The position numbers and the translations under genes are program-made. 64,000 bases of DNA from Roseibium sp. Sym1 (lineage in GTDB: Bacteria; Pseudomonadota; Alphaproteobacteria; Rhizobiales; Stappiaceae), in contig NZ_CP114786.1 of NCBI RefSeq assembly GCF_027359675.1, forward strand, positions 6,360,501 to 6,424,500, written 5' to 3'. Positions within the stretch are counted from its first letter, which is position 1. Each line of letters starts with the position of its first letter. Positions 1-8,488 of this stretch are shown here, piece by piece. Under the pieces are notes generated by a model that was not told the DNA's origin, made no database searches, and saw nothing but the letters and a program-made list of their open reading frames with translations.

Positions 1-998
1 AGATCGAAGCCCTCAAGGGCCAGGACCGCAGTTTTTTCGAGCGCTCCAACGTCGGCCACATCGACAGGGTTCGCGCAGACGAGGCAGGGTTTGCCGGCGG
101 CCTCTTCGCGATGTTCGTTCCCTCCAACCCCGACCAGGATTTCTCCAAACCGTTCGACCCGAAAAACCCGGCCAATTACCAGCCGGTTCCGCAGAAGCAG
201 GCGCTTGATTTCACAATGCGGCTGATCGAGCGCGCCGAGCAGATCGTGACGGATGCGGAAGGTTCGGCCGTGATCTGCCGGACACCTGAGGAGAACCAAA
301 TCGCGATCGAGGCAGGCCAACTGGCTGTGAGCCTTCACATCGAGGGTGCCGAGGCCATCGACACGAATTTCTATGCGCTGGAAGATCTCTACCGCCGCGG
401 TCTGCGTTCGCTCGGTCTTGTCTGGAGCCGTGAAAACGCCTTCGGCTACGGTGTGCCTATGGCGCATCCCGCGTCGCCGGATATCGGTCCGGGTCTGCCT
501 GAAGCCGGTCGCGACCTGGTGCGGGCCTGCAACCAGCTCGGCATTCTTCTCGATGTCTCGCACCTCAACGAAAAGGGGTTCTGGGATCTCGCCCGGATCA
601 CCGACCGGCCAATCGTCGCGAGCCATTCCAATGCCCATGCGATCTGCGCAAGCAGCCGGAACCTGACCGACAAGCAGCTGGACGCCATCAAGGAAAGCGG
701 CGGTCTGGTCGGGATCAACTTCCACGTGGCCTTCCTGAGACCGGACGGCGCTTACGGACGCGACATGCCACTGGACGTGATCGCGGATCACGCCGCCTAC
801 CTGGTTGATCGCCTGGGCGAGGACTGCGTCGCGCTCGGATCGGACTTCGACGGTTGCGTGTTGCCACGCGATCTTGGTGACGTCACCGGGCTCGGCCGGT
901 TGATGGAAGCCCTTGATGCCCGGGGCTTCACCAGTGAACTCCTGGAAAAGATCGCCTACCGGAACTGGATTTCGGCCCTGGAGAAAGCCGCAAGCTGA
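1..998 (+). CDS. Membrane dipeptidase, peptidase M19 family (5' end outside window)
   Basis: The reading frame is open from base 3, so the gene begins upstream of the window and about 331 residues are visible. M19 enzymes are zinc hydrolases that cleave dipeptides, including D-containing ones. Visible family features are LDVSHLNEKGFWD, the zinc-ligand stretch IVASHSNAHAIC followed by SRNLTD, GLVGINF, and LGSDFDG near the C-terminus. The N-terminal HxD metal motif would lie upstream and cannot be checked. The gene is followed by a GntR regulator and an opp importer facing it, which fits a role in using imported peptides. Substrate is not deducible. Confidence 0.9.
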   Translation, partial: IEALKGQDRSFFERSNVGHIDRVRADEAGFAGGLFAMFVPSNPDQDFSKPFDPKNPANYQPVPQKQALDFTMRLIERAEQIVTDAEGSAVICRTPEENQIAIEAGQLAVSLHIEGAEAIDTNFYALEDLYRRGLRSLGLVWSRENAFGYGVPMAHPASPDIGPGLPEAGRDLVRACNQLGILLDVSHLNEKGFWDLARITDRPIVASHSNAHAICASSRNLTDKQLDAIKESGGLVGINFHVAFLRPDGAYGRDMPLDVIADHAAYLVDRLGEDCVALGSDFDGCVLPRDLGDVTGLGRLMEALDARGFTSELLEKIAYRNWISALEKAAS

Positions 999-1374
999 GC
1001 GGATTCACGCCTGTCCACCACGGTTTTCGCCGCTCGCAAACTTGTTACTGAAGCCAACAAGTTAGCGATTGCATTTGGTCCGGGACGGCGAAACAATGTA
1101 TTTATTGATATTTTTTGCAGTCGTCCGAATATGCAGACCGGCATTGTATCTGAACTGCACGCCAGAATTTCCGGGTTTGGGCCGGGGACAAGAAGCAGGC
1201 AAATACTGAAGCGGAACGGCGGCTGGGCAGAATTGGCACGCCCCATCGACCTTTCCTTCGCCCGCGCGGAAGATCGGATCCAGAGGAGTTTGAGATTGCG
1301 GCCGGGGGCCTCCGCCGGCAGTGGTCTCGACATGTGTTGCCAATCGGACGCGATGCCAGTGGGGAGGCAACGAC
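999..1374. other. Intergenic region with an 8-bp inverted repeat
   Basis: These 376 bases between the dipeptidase and the GntR regulator contain no convincing gene; several overlapping frames are open but none has family-like sequence. An inverted repeat, AACTTGTT (1039-1046) and AACAAGTT (1056-1063), with a 9-base spacer lies just after the dipeptidase stop. It lacks a T-run, so it reads more like a protein-binding site, possibly for the adjacent GntR protein, than a terminator. Confidence 0.5.
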
Positions 1375-2142
1375 GTGAGTTTTTTGGACGCCGCGGACAA
1401 GAATTCGGATAGGGTCAAAGGGCGCGGAGGCAAGCGCGCGCGAAAATCGGACGCCGTCTACCAGGATTTGAAACGGAAGATCCTGACGGGCGAAATGACC
1501 TCGGAAAGCCCGATCACCGAACAATCCCTCGCTCAGGACTACGGTTGTTCCCAAAGCACCATCCGCGAAGCCCTGATGCTTCTGCAGGAAAACGGTCTGG
1601 TGGTCCGGCGGGGCTACCAGGGAACGTTCGTGACCGACCCAAGCCTTCCCGAAGCCCGGCTGATGTTGAAATTGCGGGTGGATATTGAAACAACGGGCAT
1701 CGCCGAAGCGGTGAAATACATCACCGGACCAGAGCTCGACGACCTTTACGAACTGGACCGTCAGTTCGAGGAGCGGCGCGCGCAAAGGGACGTCTTCGGC
1801 TGCGCAGAAGTGGACAGGGCCCTGCATCTGAGATTGTTCAAGATTGCCCGAATGCCGGTCCTGGAGCCCATGCTGGTTCGAACCTTCATGATTCTCCAGC
1901 AGGTGATGCTGTCGACACCTCGCCCCGAAGCTTCCTGGGAACGGCCCAATGTGACCCCGCATGCGTCGATCTTCGATGCTCTTTCCTCCCGCGATGCGGA
2001 GGCGACGCTTGCGGCACTGCGTTCGCACATCCTGTCGAGCGCCGTGCTTCTGGCCCCGCATTACTACGGCACCGATCTCGACCGGCTCAAGGACCAGGTC
2101 GAGACAACGCCCGTCCAGACGGCGGGCCTGGCCGGGCGCTGA
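1375..2142 (+). CDS. GntR-family regulator with FCD ligand-binding domain
   Basis: A 255-residue FadR-subfamily regulator. The winged helix occupies about residues 25-90 (TEQSLAQDYGCSQSTIREALMLLQENGLV followed by the GYQGTFVTD wing) and a helical FCD effector domain occupies about 95-225. The GTG start at 1375 is preferred over an in-frame GTG at 1321 because GGGGAGG lies 7 bases upstream of it. FCD proteins usually bind small carboxylates or amino-acid derivatives. Position between a dipeptidase and a converging oligopeptide importer suggests it controls peptide use, which is inference. Confidence 0.88.
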   Translation: MSFLDAADKNSDRVKGRGGKRARKSDAVYQDLKRKILTGEMTSESPITEQSLAQDYGCSQSTIREALMLLQENGLVVRRGYQGTFVTDPSLPEARLMLKLRVDIETTGIAEAVKYITGPELDDLYELDRQFEERRAQRDVFGCAEVDRALHLRLFKIARMPVLEPMLVRTFMILQQVMLSTPRPEASWERPNVTPHASIFDALSSRDAEATLAALRSHILSSAVLLAPHYYGTDLDRLKDQVETTPVQTAGLAGR

Positions 2143-2178
2143 GACTTTTCAAACCGAAATCCGCCGGACAGGCGCCGT

Positions 2179-3804
2179 TCAGGCGCTTTCCATCATGTGC
2201 TGCTGGGTCAGCATGGCGGCACCGATCAGCTCCTTGGTATAGTCGCATTTCGGCGCTTCGAAAATCGCATCCGCGGTGCCCGCTTCCACCACCTTGCCCC
2301 GCTGCATCACCATCACCGTGTCGGCCAGGGCCCTGACCACGGCCAGGTCGTGCGAGATGAACAGGTAAGTCAGATCGTGCGTCTTCTGCAGGTTGCGCAG
2401 AAGCTCGACCACCTGTTTCTGGATCGTGCGGTCGAGGGCGGAGGTCGGCTCGTCGAGCACGACCAGTTCCGGCTTCAGGACCATGGTCCGCGCGATCGCG
2501 ATGCGCTGGCGCTGGCCGCCGGAGAACTCGTGCGGATAGCGGTTGCGCATGATCGGATCGAGAGACACCTCCTCCAGGGCCTGGCAGGCCCGCATGTCCC
2601 GGTCCTTCGCCGACAGCGACGGCTCGTGCACCAGAAGCCCTTCCGAAATGATCTGGCCGACGGTCATGCGCGGGCTGAGCGACCCGAACGGATCCTGGAA
2701 GATGAGCTGCATGTCCTTGCGCAGGGCGCGCATGGCGGAGCGGTCCTTGCCGGTAATCTGCTGCCCCTGGAAAACGACGCGGCCACCGGCCGGCAACAGG
2801 TTCAGGACGGCCCGGCCGAGCGTCGACTTACCGGACCCGCTCTCCCCGACAATGCCGAGTGTCTGGCCTTTTCGCAGCGAGAAGCTGATATCGTCGACCG
2901 CCCGCAGGATGTGCTTTGGCTGCAGGAAACCGCTGTCGAGCTCGAACTCGACCTCGACCTTCTGTGCTTCCAGCAGCACGGGCGTGCTGTCGGGAACGGG
3001 CAGCTTGTGGCCGGTCGGCTCGGCATCCAGCAGCATCTTGGTATAGGGATGCTCCGGCCGGGTGAAGATCTGCCCGGTCTCCCCGCTTTCCACCACTTCG
3101 CCGGATTTCATGACATAGACCCGGTCGGCGATGCGCCGGACAATGCCGAGATCGTGGGTGATGAAGATGACCGCCATGCCGAGCCGCTTCTGCAGGTCGG
3201 CCAGCAGGTCCAGGATCTGTGCCTGGGTGGTCACATCCAGGGCGGTGGTCGGTTCATCCGCGATCAACACATCCGGATCGTTGGCGAGTGCCATGGCGAT
3301 CATCACCCGCTGGCGCTGCCCGCCCGACATCTCGTAGGGGTATGCCTTGATCTTGCGTTCCGGCTCGGGAATGTTCACCAGCTTCAGGAGCTCGAGCGCC
3401 TTTGCCATTGCCGCCTTCCAGGACCGGCCGCCGTGGACGACCATCGGCTCCGCCAGTTGCCTGCCGATGGTGTAAAGCGGATCCAGCGAGGTCATCGGCT
3501 CCTGGAAGATCATGGTGATCTTGGCGCCGCGCACCTTGTTCAGCTTGCCGACCGGCAGCCCGAGGATGTTGCGCTCCTCGTAGATCACTTCGCCTTGCGT
3601 GCGCCCGTTGGAGGCCAGCAGGCCCATCGCGGCCATCATCGTCTGGCTCTTGCCGGAGCCGCTCTCGCCGACGATTGCGACCGTTTCTCCGGCTTCGACA
3701 TGAATGTCGACCCCGCGGACCGCGTTGACGGTGCCCGTGGCCGTTTCGAAGTCGACTTTGAGATCCTGGATGGAGAGGACCGTCCTGTTGCTGTCTTGCG
3801 TCAT
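2179..3804 (-). CDS. oppDF: Oligopeptide ABC transporter, fused double ATPase (OppD-OppF)
   Basis: A 541-residue protein with two complete ABC ATPase cassettes in one chain, so OppD and OppF equivalents are fused, as in YejF and GsiA. The first half has Walker A GESGSGKS near residue 46, signature MSGGQRQRV and Walker [13 protein letters not shown]; the second half has [18 protein letters not shown] and [12 protein letters not shown], then HDLAVV. Start at 3804 is preceded by GGGAGAG and lies 10 bases after the oppC stop. It powers the importer and is the last gene of the oppABC-DF operon. Confidence 0.93.
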   Translation of the reverse strand: MTQDSNRTVLSIQDLKVDFETATGTVNAVRGVDIHVEAGETVAIVGESGSGKSQTMMAAMGLLASNGRTQGEVIYEERNILGLPVGKLNKVRGAKITMIFQEPMTSLDPLYTIGRQLAEPMVVHGGRSWKAAMAKALELLKLVNIPEPERKIKAYPYEMSGGQRQRVMIAMALANDPDVLIADEPTTALDVTTQAQILDLLADLQKRLGMAVIFITHDLGIVRRIADRVYVMKSGEVVESGETGQIFTRPEHPYTKMLLDAEPTGHKLPVPDSTPVLLEAQKVEVEFELDSGFLQPKHILRAVDDISFSLRKGQTLGIVGESGSGKSTLGRAVLNLLPAGGRVVFQGQQITGKDRSAMRALRKDMQLIFQDPFGSLSPRMTVGQIISEGLLVHEPSLSAKDRDMRACQALEEVSLDPIMRNRYPHEFSGGQRQRIAIARTMVLKPELVVLDEPTSALDRTIQKQVVELLRNLQKTHDLTYLFISHDLAVVRALADTVMVMQRGKVVEAGTADAIFEAPKCDYTKELIGAAMLTQQHMMESA

Positions 3805-3814
3805 GGCTCTCTCC

Positions 3815-4939
3815 CTATCGGTCTTTCGGATCCAGCGCATCGCGCAGCCCGTCGCCGATGAAGTTCAGCGCGAACAAGGTCGATGTCAGGAAGATGGACG
3901 GGAAGATCAGCATCCAGGCGGCGCCCTGCAGGTTGCGCGCCCCCTCGGAAATCAGGACGCCCCAGCTGGTCATCGGTTCCTGGATGCCCAGCCCCAGGAA
4001 GGACAGGAAGCTTTCCAGCAGGATGACCTTCGGCACCAGCAGCGTCATGTAGACCACCACCGGCCCAAGCGTGTTCGGGATGATGTGGCGGCGGACGATG
4101 CCGCCATCGGCGACGCCCATGGCTTCGGCGGCCTGGACATATTCCTGGCGCTTGATGGTCAGCGTCTGGCCGCGCACGATACGGGCCATGTCCAGCCATT
4201 CGACCGCGCCGACGGCAATGAACATCAAAATGAAGTTCCGGCCGAAGAACACCACCAGCATGATCACGAAGAAAATGAAGGGCAGCGAATAGAGCACGTC
4301 CACGACACGCATCATCATCTGGTCGACCCGGCCGCCGAGATAGCCCGAGGTCGCGCCGTAGAGGACGCCGATGGAAATCGCGACAATCGTGGCCAGCAGT
4401 CCGATGGTCAGCGACACCCGGCCGGCGATAAAAGTGCGGGTCATCATGTCACGGCCGTTGGCATCTGTGCCGAAATAAAAATGCATGAAGTTGATGTCGG
4501 CCCGCAGCGTCGCCTGTTTCTTGTCGGCGGAAAATTCGCTGATTTCCGCATTCTTGAAGAGGTCGCTCCTGTCGATATAGCGCGTCGTGCGCGGATCTAT
4601 CTCCCGCCTGGAGCTTATCCGGGCGACCACCTGGTCTCCGTCGCGCTCGAAGCTCTCCATGGTCACGCGGGCGCGCCTGACCGCGGAGGCAAATCCGGGC
4701 TCTACCTGGTCGGCCCGCGGATAGGCTTCCAGACTGGCCGGAACCTTCACATAGTCCCGGTAGACGGTGTCGAAATCATGCGGCGAGACGACCGGTCCGA
4801 GGATCGACAGCAGCGCGATCGACACCAGGACGATCATGGAGGCAACGGCCGCGCGGTTGGCAAGCAGACGGTCGCGGGCATCGTCCCAGAGCGAACGTCC
4901 CCTTGCAGGCGCCTCATTGGTCGAGAGTGTCATGGTCAT
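3815..4939 (-). CDS. oppC: Oligopeptide ABC transporter permease OppC
   Basis: A 374-residue inner-membrane permease. The first membrane helix (about residues 23-43) is followed by a long periplasmic stretch with DPRTTRYIDRSDLF, a feature of OppC, and then five further hydrophobic segments. The EAA loop that docks on the ATPase reads EYVQAAEAMGVADGG followed by RRHIIPN. The ATG at 4939 follows AGGAGAG; 33 further in-frame codons upstream are overlap with oppB and look spurious. It pairs with OppB to form the channel. Confidence 0.93.
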   Translation of the reverse strand: MTMTLSTNEAPARGRSLWDDARDRLLANRAAVASMIVLVSIALLSILGPVVSPHDFDTVYRDYVKVPASLEAYPRADQVEPGFASAVRRARVTMESFERDGDQVVARISSRREIDPRTTRYIDRSDLFKNAEISEFSADKKQATLRADINFMHFYFGTDANGRDMMTRTFIAGRVSLTIGLLATIVAISIGVLYGATSGYLGGRVDQMMMRVVDVLYSLPFIFFVIMLVVFFGRNFILMFIAVGAVEWLDMARIVRGQTLTIKRQEYVQAAEAMGVADGGIVRRHIIPNTLGPVVVYMTLLVPKVILLESFLSFLGLGIQEPMTSWGVLISEGARNLQGAAWMLIFPSIFLTSTLFALNFIGDGLRDALDPKDR

Positions 4940-4952
4940 GGCTCTCTCCTCC

Positions 4953-5876
4953 TCAGTCGTAGCGGACGCGCGGATCGAGCAGCGCATAAAGCAGATCCAC
5001 GACGAGGTTGAACAGGATGACGAAACAGGCGACCACAACGACGGTCCCCATCACGAGCGTGTAGTCACGGTTGAGCGCCCCTTGCACGAAATAACGGCCG
5101 ATGCCCGGGATGCCGAAAATGGTTTCAATGACCACCGACCCGGTCAGCAGGGCGGCAGCTGCCGGCCCCAGATAGGACACGACCGGCAGGATTGCCCCGC
5201 GAAGCGCGTGAACGACGATGATCATGTAGTTGGTCAGGCCGTAGGCACGGGCCGTGCGCACATGGTTGGAGCGGAGCGCCTCGATCATCGAGCCGCGCGT
5301 CAACCGGGCGACAACGGCGATCTGCGGCAACGCCAGGGTGACCACCGGCAGGATCACATTGGCAAAGGCACCGCCGTTCCAGCCGCCGACAGGCAGCCAG
5401 CCCAGCCAGACCCCGAGGATCAGGGTCAGGATCGGCGCCACGACGAAATTCGGAATGGTCACGCCAAGGGTAGCCGCCGCCATGACCGAATAGTCGGTCG
5501 GGCGGTTCTGGCGCAACGCGGCCACAACACCGAGAAAGCCGCCGACGATCAACGCCAGGCAAAGAGCGGACAGGCCCAGCTGAATGGAAATCGGCAGCGA
5601 TTGCGCGAACAGTTCATTGATCGTGAAATCACGGAAATAGAAACTCGGGCCGAAATCGAGCTGCGCGATGCTTTTCAGGTAAAGCAGGTACTGGTTCCAG
5701 AGCGGCTCGTCGAGGTGATAGATCCGGTTCAGGTTCTCCATCACCTTGGCTTCCAGAGGCCGTTCCAGGTCGAACGGGCCGCCCGGTGCGATCCGGATCA
5801 GGAAGAAGGAAATCGTGACAATCAAGAAGAGGGTCGGGATTGCGCCAAGCAATCGACCGAGCACATAGCGGTGCAT
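4953..5876 (-). CDS. oppB: Oligopeptide ABC transporter permease OppB
   Basis: A 307-residue permease closely resembling enterobacterial OppB along its length: start MHRYVLGRLLGAIPTLF, then RIAPGGPF, DFGPSFYFRDFTINEL, a GGGWNGGA-like loop (here PVGGWNGGA), LTRGSMIEALRSNHVRTARAYGL as the EAA region, and the ending NLVVDLLYALLDPRVRYD. About six membrane segments are visible. It lies 13 bases before oppC and about 100 bases after oppA, with a strong palindrome between. Confidence 0.94.
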   Translation of the reverse strand: MHRYVLGRLLGAIPTLFLIVTISFFLIRIAPGGPFDLERPLEAKVMENLNRIYHLDEPLWNQYLLYLKSIAQLDFGPSFYFRDFTINELFAQSLPISIQLGLSALCLALIVGGFLGVVAALRQNRPTDYSVMAAATLGVTIPNFVVAPILTLILGVWLGWLPVGGWNGGAFANVILPVVTLALPQIAVVARLTRGSMIEALRSNHVRTARAYGLTNYMIIVVHALRGAILPVVSYLGPAAAALLTGSVVIETIFGIPGIGRYFVQGALNRDYTLVMGTVVVVACFVILFNLVVDLLYALLDPRVRYD

Positions 5877-5938
5877 AGGCTTGCCCCTGTCGTTTCAACG
5901 GTGGTCTTTTCACAACGTCCGTTGACGCCACCTTGCAA

Positions 5939-5966
5939 GAACCGGCAGGGCATGCCCTGCCGGTTC
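5939..5966. terminator. Perfect 28-bp palindrome between oppA and oppB
   Basis: The 14 bases from 5939 are perfectly complementary to the 14 bases ending at 5966 (outer half GAACCGGCAGGG). With no T-run after it on the minus strand, it is more likely an mRNA stabiliser or partial attenuator that keeps the binding-protein transcript more abundant than the permease transcripts than a complete terminator. Confidence 0.6.
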
Positions 5967-5980
5967 CGAGGATTGCGGGT

Positions 5981-7567
5981 TTATTCGGAGATGCTCATCC
6001 AGCGGGTCGGATGGATGTTGAGGAGGTTGTCCTCAAATCCGGCGACCTTGTCGGAGACCAGGTTCATGGAGCCGTAATACATCAGCGGGATGAACGGCAG
6101 GTCGCGCATGAAGATCTCTTCAGCCTTCTTCAGGATGTCGGCGCGCTTCTCCAGATCCACGGTGGCCGCGGCTTCGTCCATGAGGGCATCGTATTCCGGA
6201 TTGTTGTACCGGGCATAGTTGAAGCCGTCATTGTCGCTCTCGACCATGAACAGGAAGTTCTGCGGGTCGGAATAGTCGCCGATCCAGCCGGCGCGGGCGA
6301 CGTCGAAGTCCTGGCGGTCACGCAGCATGGCGTAGTGCGTCTTGGTATCGGTGTTGATCATCGACACCTCAACCCCCAGCGGTGCCCACATGTCGGCAAT
6401 CGCGACGGCCGTGTTCTTGTGGTTTTCCGAGGTGTTGTAGTTGATGGTCAGCTTGAGCGGCTTGTCCGGGCCGTAGCCGGCGCCTTCCAGAAGCTCGAGT
6501 GCCTTGTCCTCGCGGTCGATCTGGGACATGTCCTTGTAGTCCGCGAAGGCCGGCTCACCGTAGTTGCCGATCCCCGGCGGCACGAAGGAATAGCCTGCCA
6601 CCATCGTGGAACCCCAGATCTCGTCGGCGAGGAACTCACGGTCGATCGCCATGGAGAGCGCCTGGCGCACATCCGGGTTGGACAGGCCCTCGTCTTCATG
6701 GTTGAGGGCGTAGTAGTAGGTGCCGAGATACGGCGCAACGCGGAACTGGTCGCCCAGGTTCTCGCGCATGAAGTCCACCTGCTCGGTCGGAGCATCGTTG
6801 TTGGTGTGCAGCTCGCCGGCCTGGAACCGGCGCAGGGCAGCGCCACGGTCTTCCGTCGGGTAGAAGAAAACGGTGTCGATCTTGACGTTGTCCGCATCAT
6901 GGAAATGCGGATTCTTGGTCGCCTTGACATGCGCGTTCGGAATGAACTCGGCCAGGGTGAAGGCCCCGTTGGTGACGATGTTTTCCGGCTTCACGAAATC
7001 CGTGCCGTGAGCCTCCACGGTCGCCGGATGCACCGGCAGGCCGGTCTGGTGCGCGAGCAGGTCGATGAAGAAGGGAGTGGGCGCTTCAAGCGTGATTTCA
7101 AGCGTCTTGTCGTCGAGCGCCTTGACGCCGAGTTCCTCCGGCGGCACATCGCCCTTGTTGACCTTTTCCGCGTTCTTGATCGGATAAAGGACCGTTGCGT
7201 ATTTCGCGCCGGTGTCGGGCTTCATGATGCGGCGCAGCGAATATTCGAAGTCACCGGCAACAACCGGGTCGCCATTGGACCACTTGGCATTGTCCCGGAG
7301 CGTGAAAGTGTAGACGGTGCCGTCGTCGGAAACAGTCCAGTCGGTTGCCACGCCCGGGATCACCTTGCCCTCGGCGCTGTAGGACACCAGCCCCTCGTAA
7401 AGGTCGCGCAGGATATGCGCTTCATAGGTTGTGGAGGTCTTGTGCTGGTCCAGGGTTTCCGGGTCAGCGGCGTTGCCGCGGTGATAGACCACCTCGGCCA
7501 TGGCAGTAAGAGATGTGGCAGCCATCAACGCGGCCGCCAGCGCTGTCACACGCATGGACTTGAACAT
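5981..7567 (-). CDS. oppA: Oligopeptide ABC transporter periplasmic binding protein OppA
   Basis: A 528-residue SBP_bac_5 protein with a clear signal peptide (MFKSMRVTALAAALMAATSL, cleavage near TAMA/E). OppA-like stretches include DPETLDQHKTSTTYEAHIL, DLYEGLVSY, ALSMAIDRE, NYNTSENHKNTAVAIADMW and FDVARAGWIGDYSDP. It captures peptides in the periplasm and delivers them to OppBC. First gene of the operon; a promoter is expected in 7568-7789, an AT-richer stretch. The resemblance is to OppA rather than DppA, but peptide length preference cannot be read from sequence. Confidence 0.93.
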   Translation of the reverse strand: MFKSMRVTALAAALMAATSLTAMAEVVYHRGNAADPETLDQHKTSTTYEAHILRDLYEGLVSYSAEGKVIPGVATDWTVSDDGTVYTFTLRDNAKWSNGDPVVAGDFEYSLRRIMKPDTGAKYATVLYPIKNAEKVNKGDVPPEELGVKALDDKTLEITLEAPTPFFIDLLAHQTGLPVHPATVEAHGTDFVKPENIVTNGAFTLAEFIPNAHVKATKNPHFHDADNVKIDTVFFYPTEDRGAALRRFQAGELHTNNDAPTEQVDFMRENLGDQFRVAPYLGTYYYALNHEDEGLSNPDVRQALSMAIDREFLADEIWGSTMVAGYSFVPPGIGNYGEPAFADYKDMSQIDREDKALELLEGAGYGPDKPLKLTINYNTSENHKNTAVAIADMWAPLGVEVSMINTDTKTHYAMLRDRQDFDVARAGWIGDYSDPQNFLFMVESDNDGFNYARYNNPEYDALMDEAAATVDLEKRADILKKAEEIFMRDLPFIPLMYYGSMNLVSDKVAGFEDNLLNIHPTRWMSISE

Positions 7568-7789
7568 ATCGCTCTCCCCTCTGGGTTTTTAGTTGAAGCA
7601 TATGGAACGATAGGTCACACGATTCCACGCTCTTTGCGCGCAATCAAGCATCCCCCAACGGCACATTCCAACTTTCGTCGCAAAAAGGCTATGTTTTTGC
7701 ACTTTTGCAAATCAATTAGGAATATTTTTTCGCAGTTTTATTGTTCAGCCAAAGACCTATGCACTTAAACGCGCAATATTCTTTCAAAT

Positions 7790-8284
7790 TCAGCGGCAGA
7801 AGCGATACTTTCCGCTATAGGCCAGATACGTGCCCGTATTGGGGTCGAAAGACTTGAATTTCCGCGAACAATAGACCACCCATTGCGGCGTGAAAGGCGC
7901 CAGACCGGTCTTGGTATAGGGCACACGCTGCGGTTGTCCGCGGTAGTGTTGCCGTGGCGGATTGACATAGACCCGGGACCTATAGGGATAGGCGCGGCTG
8001 TCATAGGGATGATAATAATAGGGTGCGCCATAGGGACGGTAAGGTGGACCGTAGAACCCGATCGGGCCACCGAAGAAGAAGCCGCCGCGATAGCCACGAT
8101 AGCCGCCTGATCCAATGGTGATGCCGACACCCCCGCCGCCGACATAGATTCCGTCAGCGCGGGCCGTTCCGGGCGCTGCCGTCAGCATCAAGGCGCCGGT
8201 CGCCACAAGAGTTGCCGCAAGACAGATGGTCCGTGCCATGCGTATCGGTCCGCGCATGACGGGACCCGTGTTCAAAACAGACAT
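7790..8284 (-). CDS. BA14K-family secreted protein
   Basis: A 164-residue protein. An N-terminal region with basic residues precedes a hydrophobic signal stretch (ICLAATLVATGALMLTAAPG, cleavage near ARA/D). The middle is glycine/tyrosine/proline-rich, with many GYRG, YGPPYRPYG and YYYHPY type segments. The C-terminal 30 residues (WVVYCSRKFKSFDPNTGTYL, then YSGKYRFCR) are the BA14K signature: two cysteines around a SFDPxTGTYL core. The ATG at 8284 is chosen because GGGAG lies 8 bases upstream; inner ATGs at 8257 and 8239 are possible. BA14K proteins are envelope or lectin-like antigens of Hyphomicrobiales; the function here is unknown. Confidence 0.8.
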   Translation of the reverse strand: MSVLNTGPVMRGPIRMARTICLAATLVATGALMLTAAPGTARADGIYVGGGGVGITIGSGGYRGYRGGFFFGGPIGFYGPPYRPYGAPYYYHPYDSRAYPYRSRVYVNPPRQHYRGQPQRVPYTKTGLAPFTPQWVVYCSRKFKSFDPNTGTYLAYSGKYRFCR

Positions 8285-8488
8285 TTTCCATACTCCCGGC
8301 AGCCATCTGGCTGCGCAATTGAGGTTGGCCCCTGTCCACGTGTCCCGGATACTATCCGATTTCACGGCTGAAATCTCGCCACGGCCGATCAAAAATGCCT
8401 GTCGGTTTTTCCCGCCCGCTTGCGCGGGCCCGATCCGGTCGATAAACCGGGCGCCGACCCGTTACCCGATACCATTTTCAAGGCACCC

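Noticed and set aside
2197..3861. Long plus-strand ORF of 554 codons opposite oppDF
   Set aside because: It is the exact antisense shadow of a highly conserved ATPase gene; its translation is rich in R, H and G without any family motif.
5933..7768. 611-codon plus-strand ORF opposite oppA
   Set aside because: Antisense of a confidently identified gene with a signal peptide and OppA motifs; no independent ribosome site or homology-like sequence.
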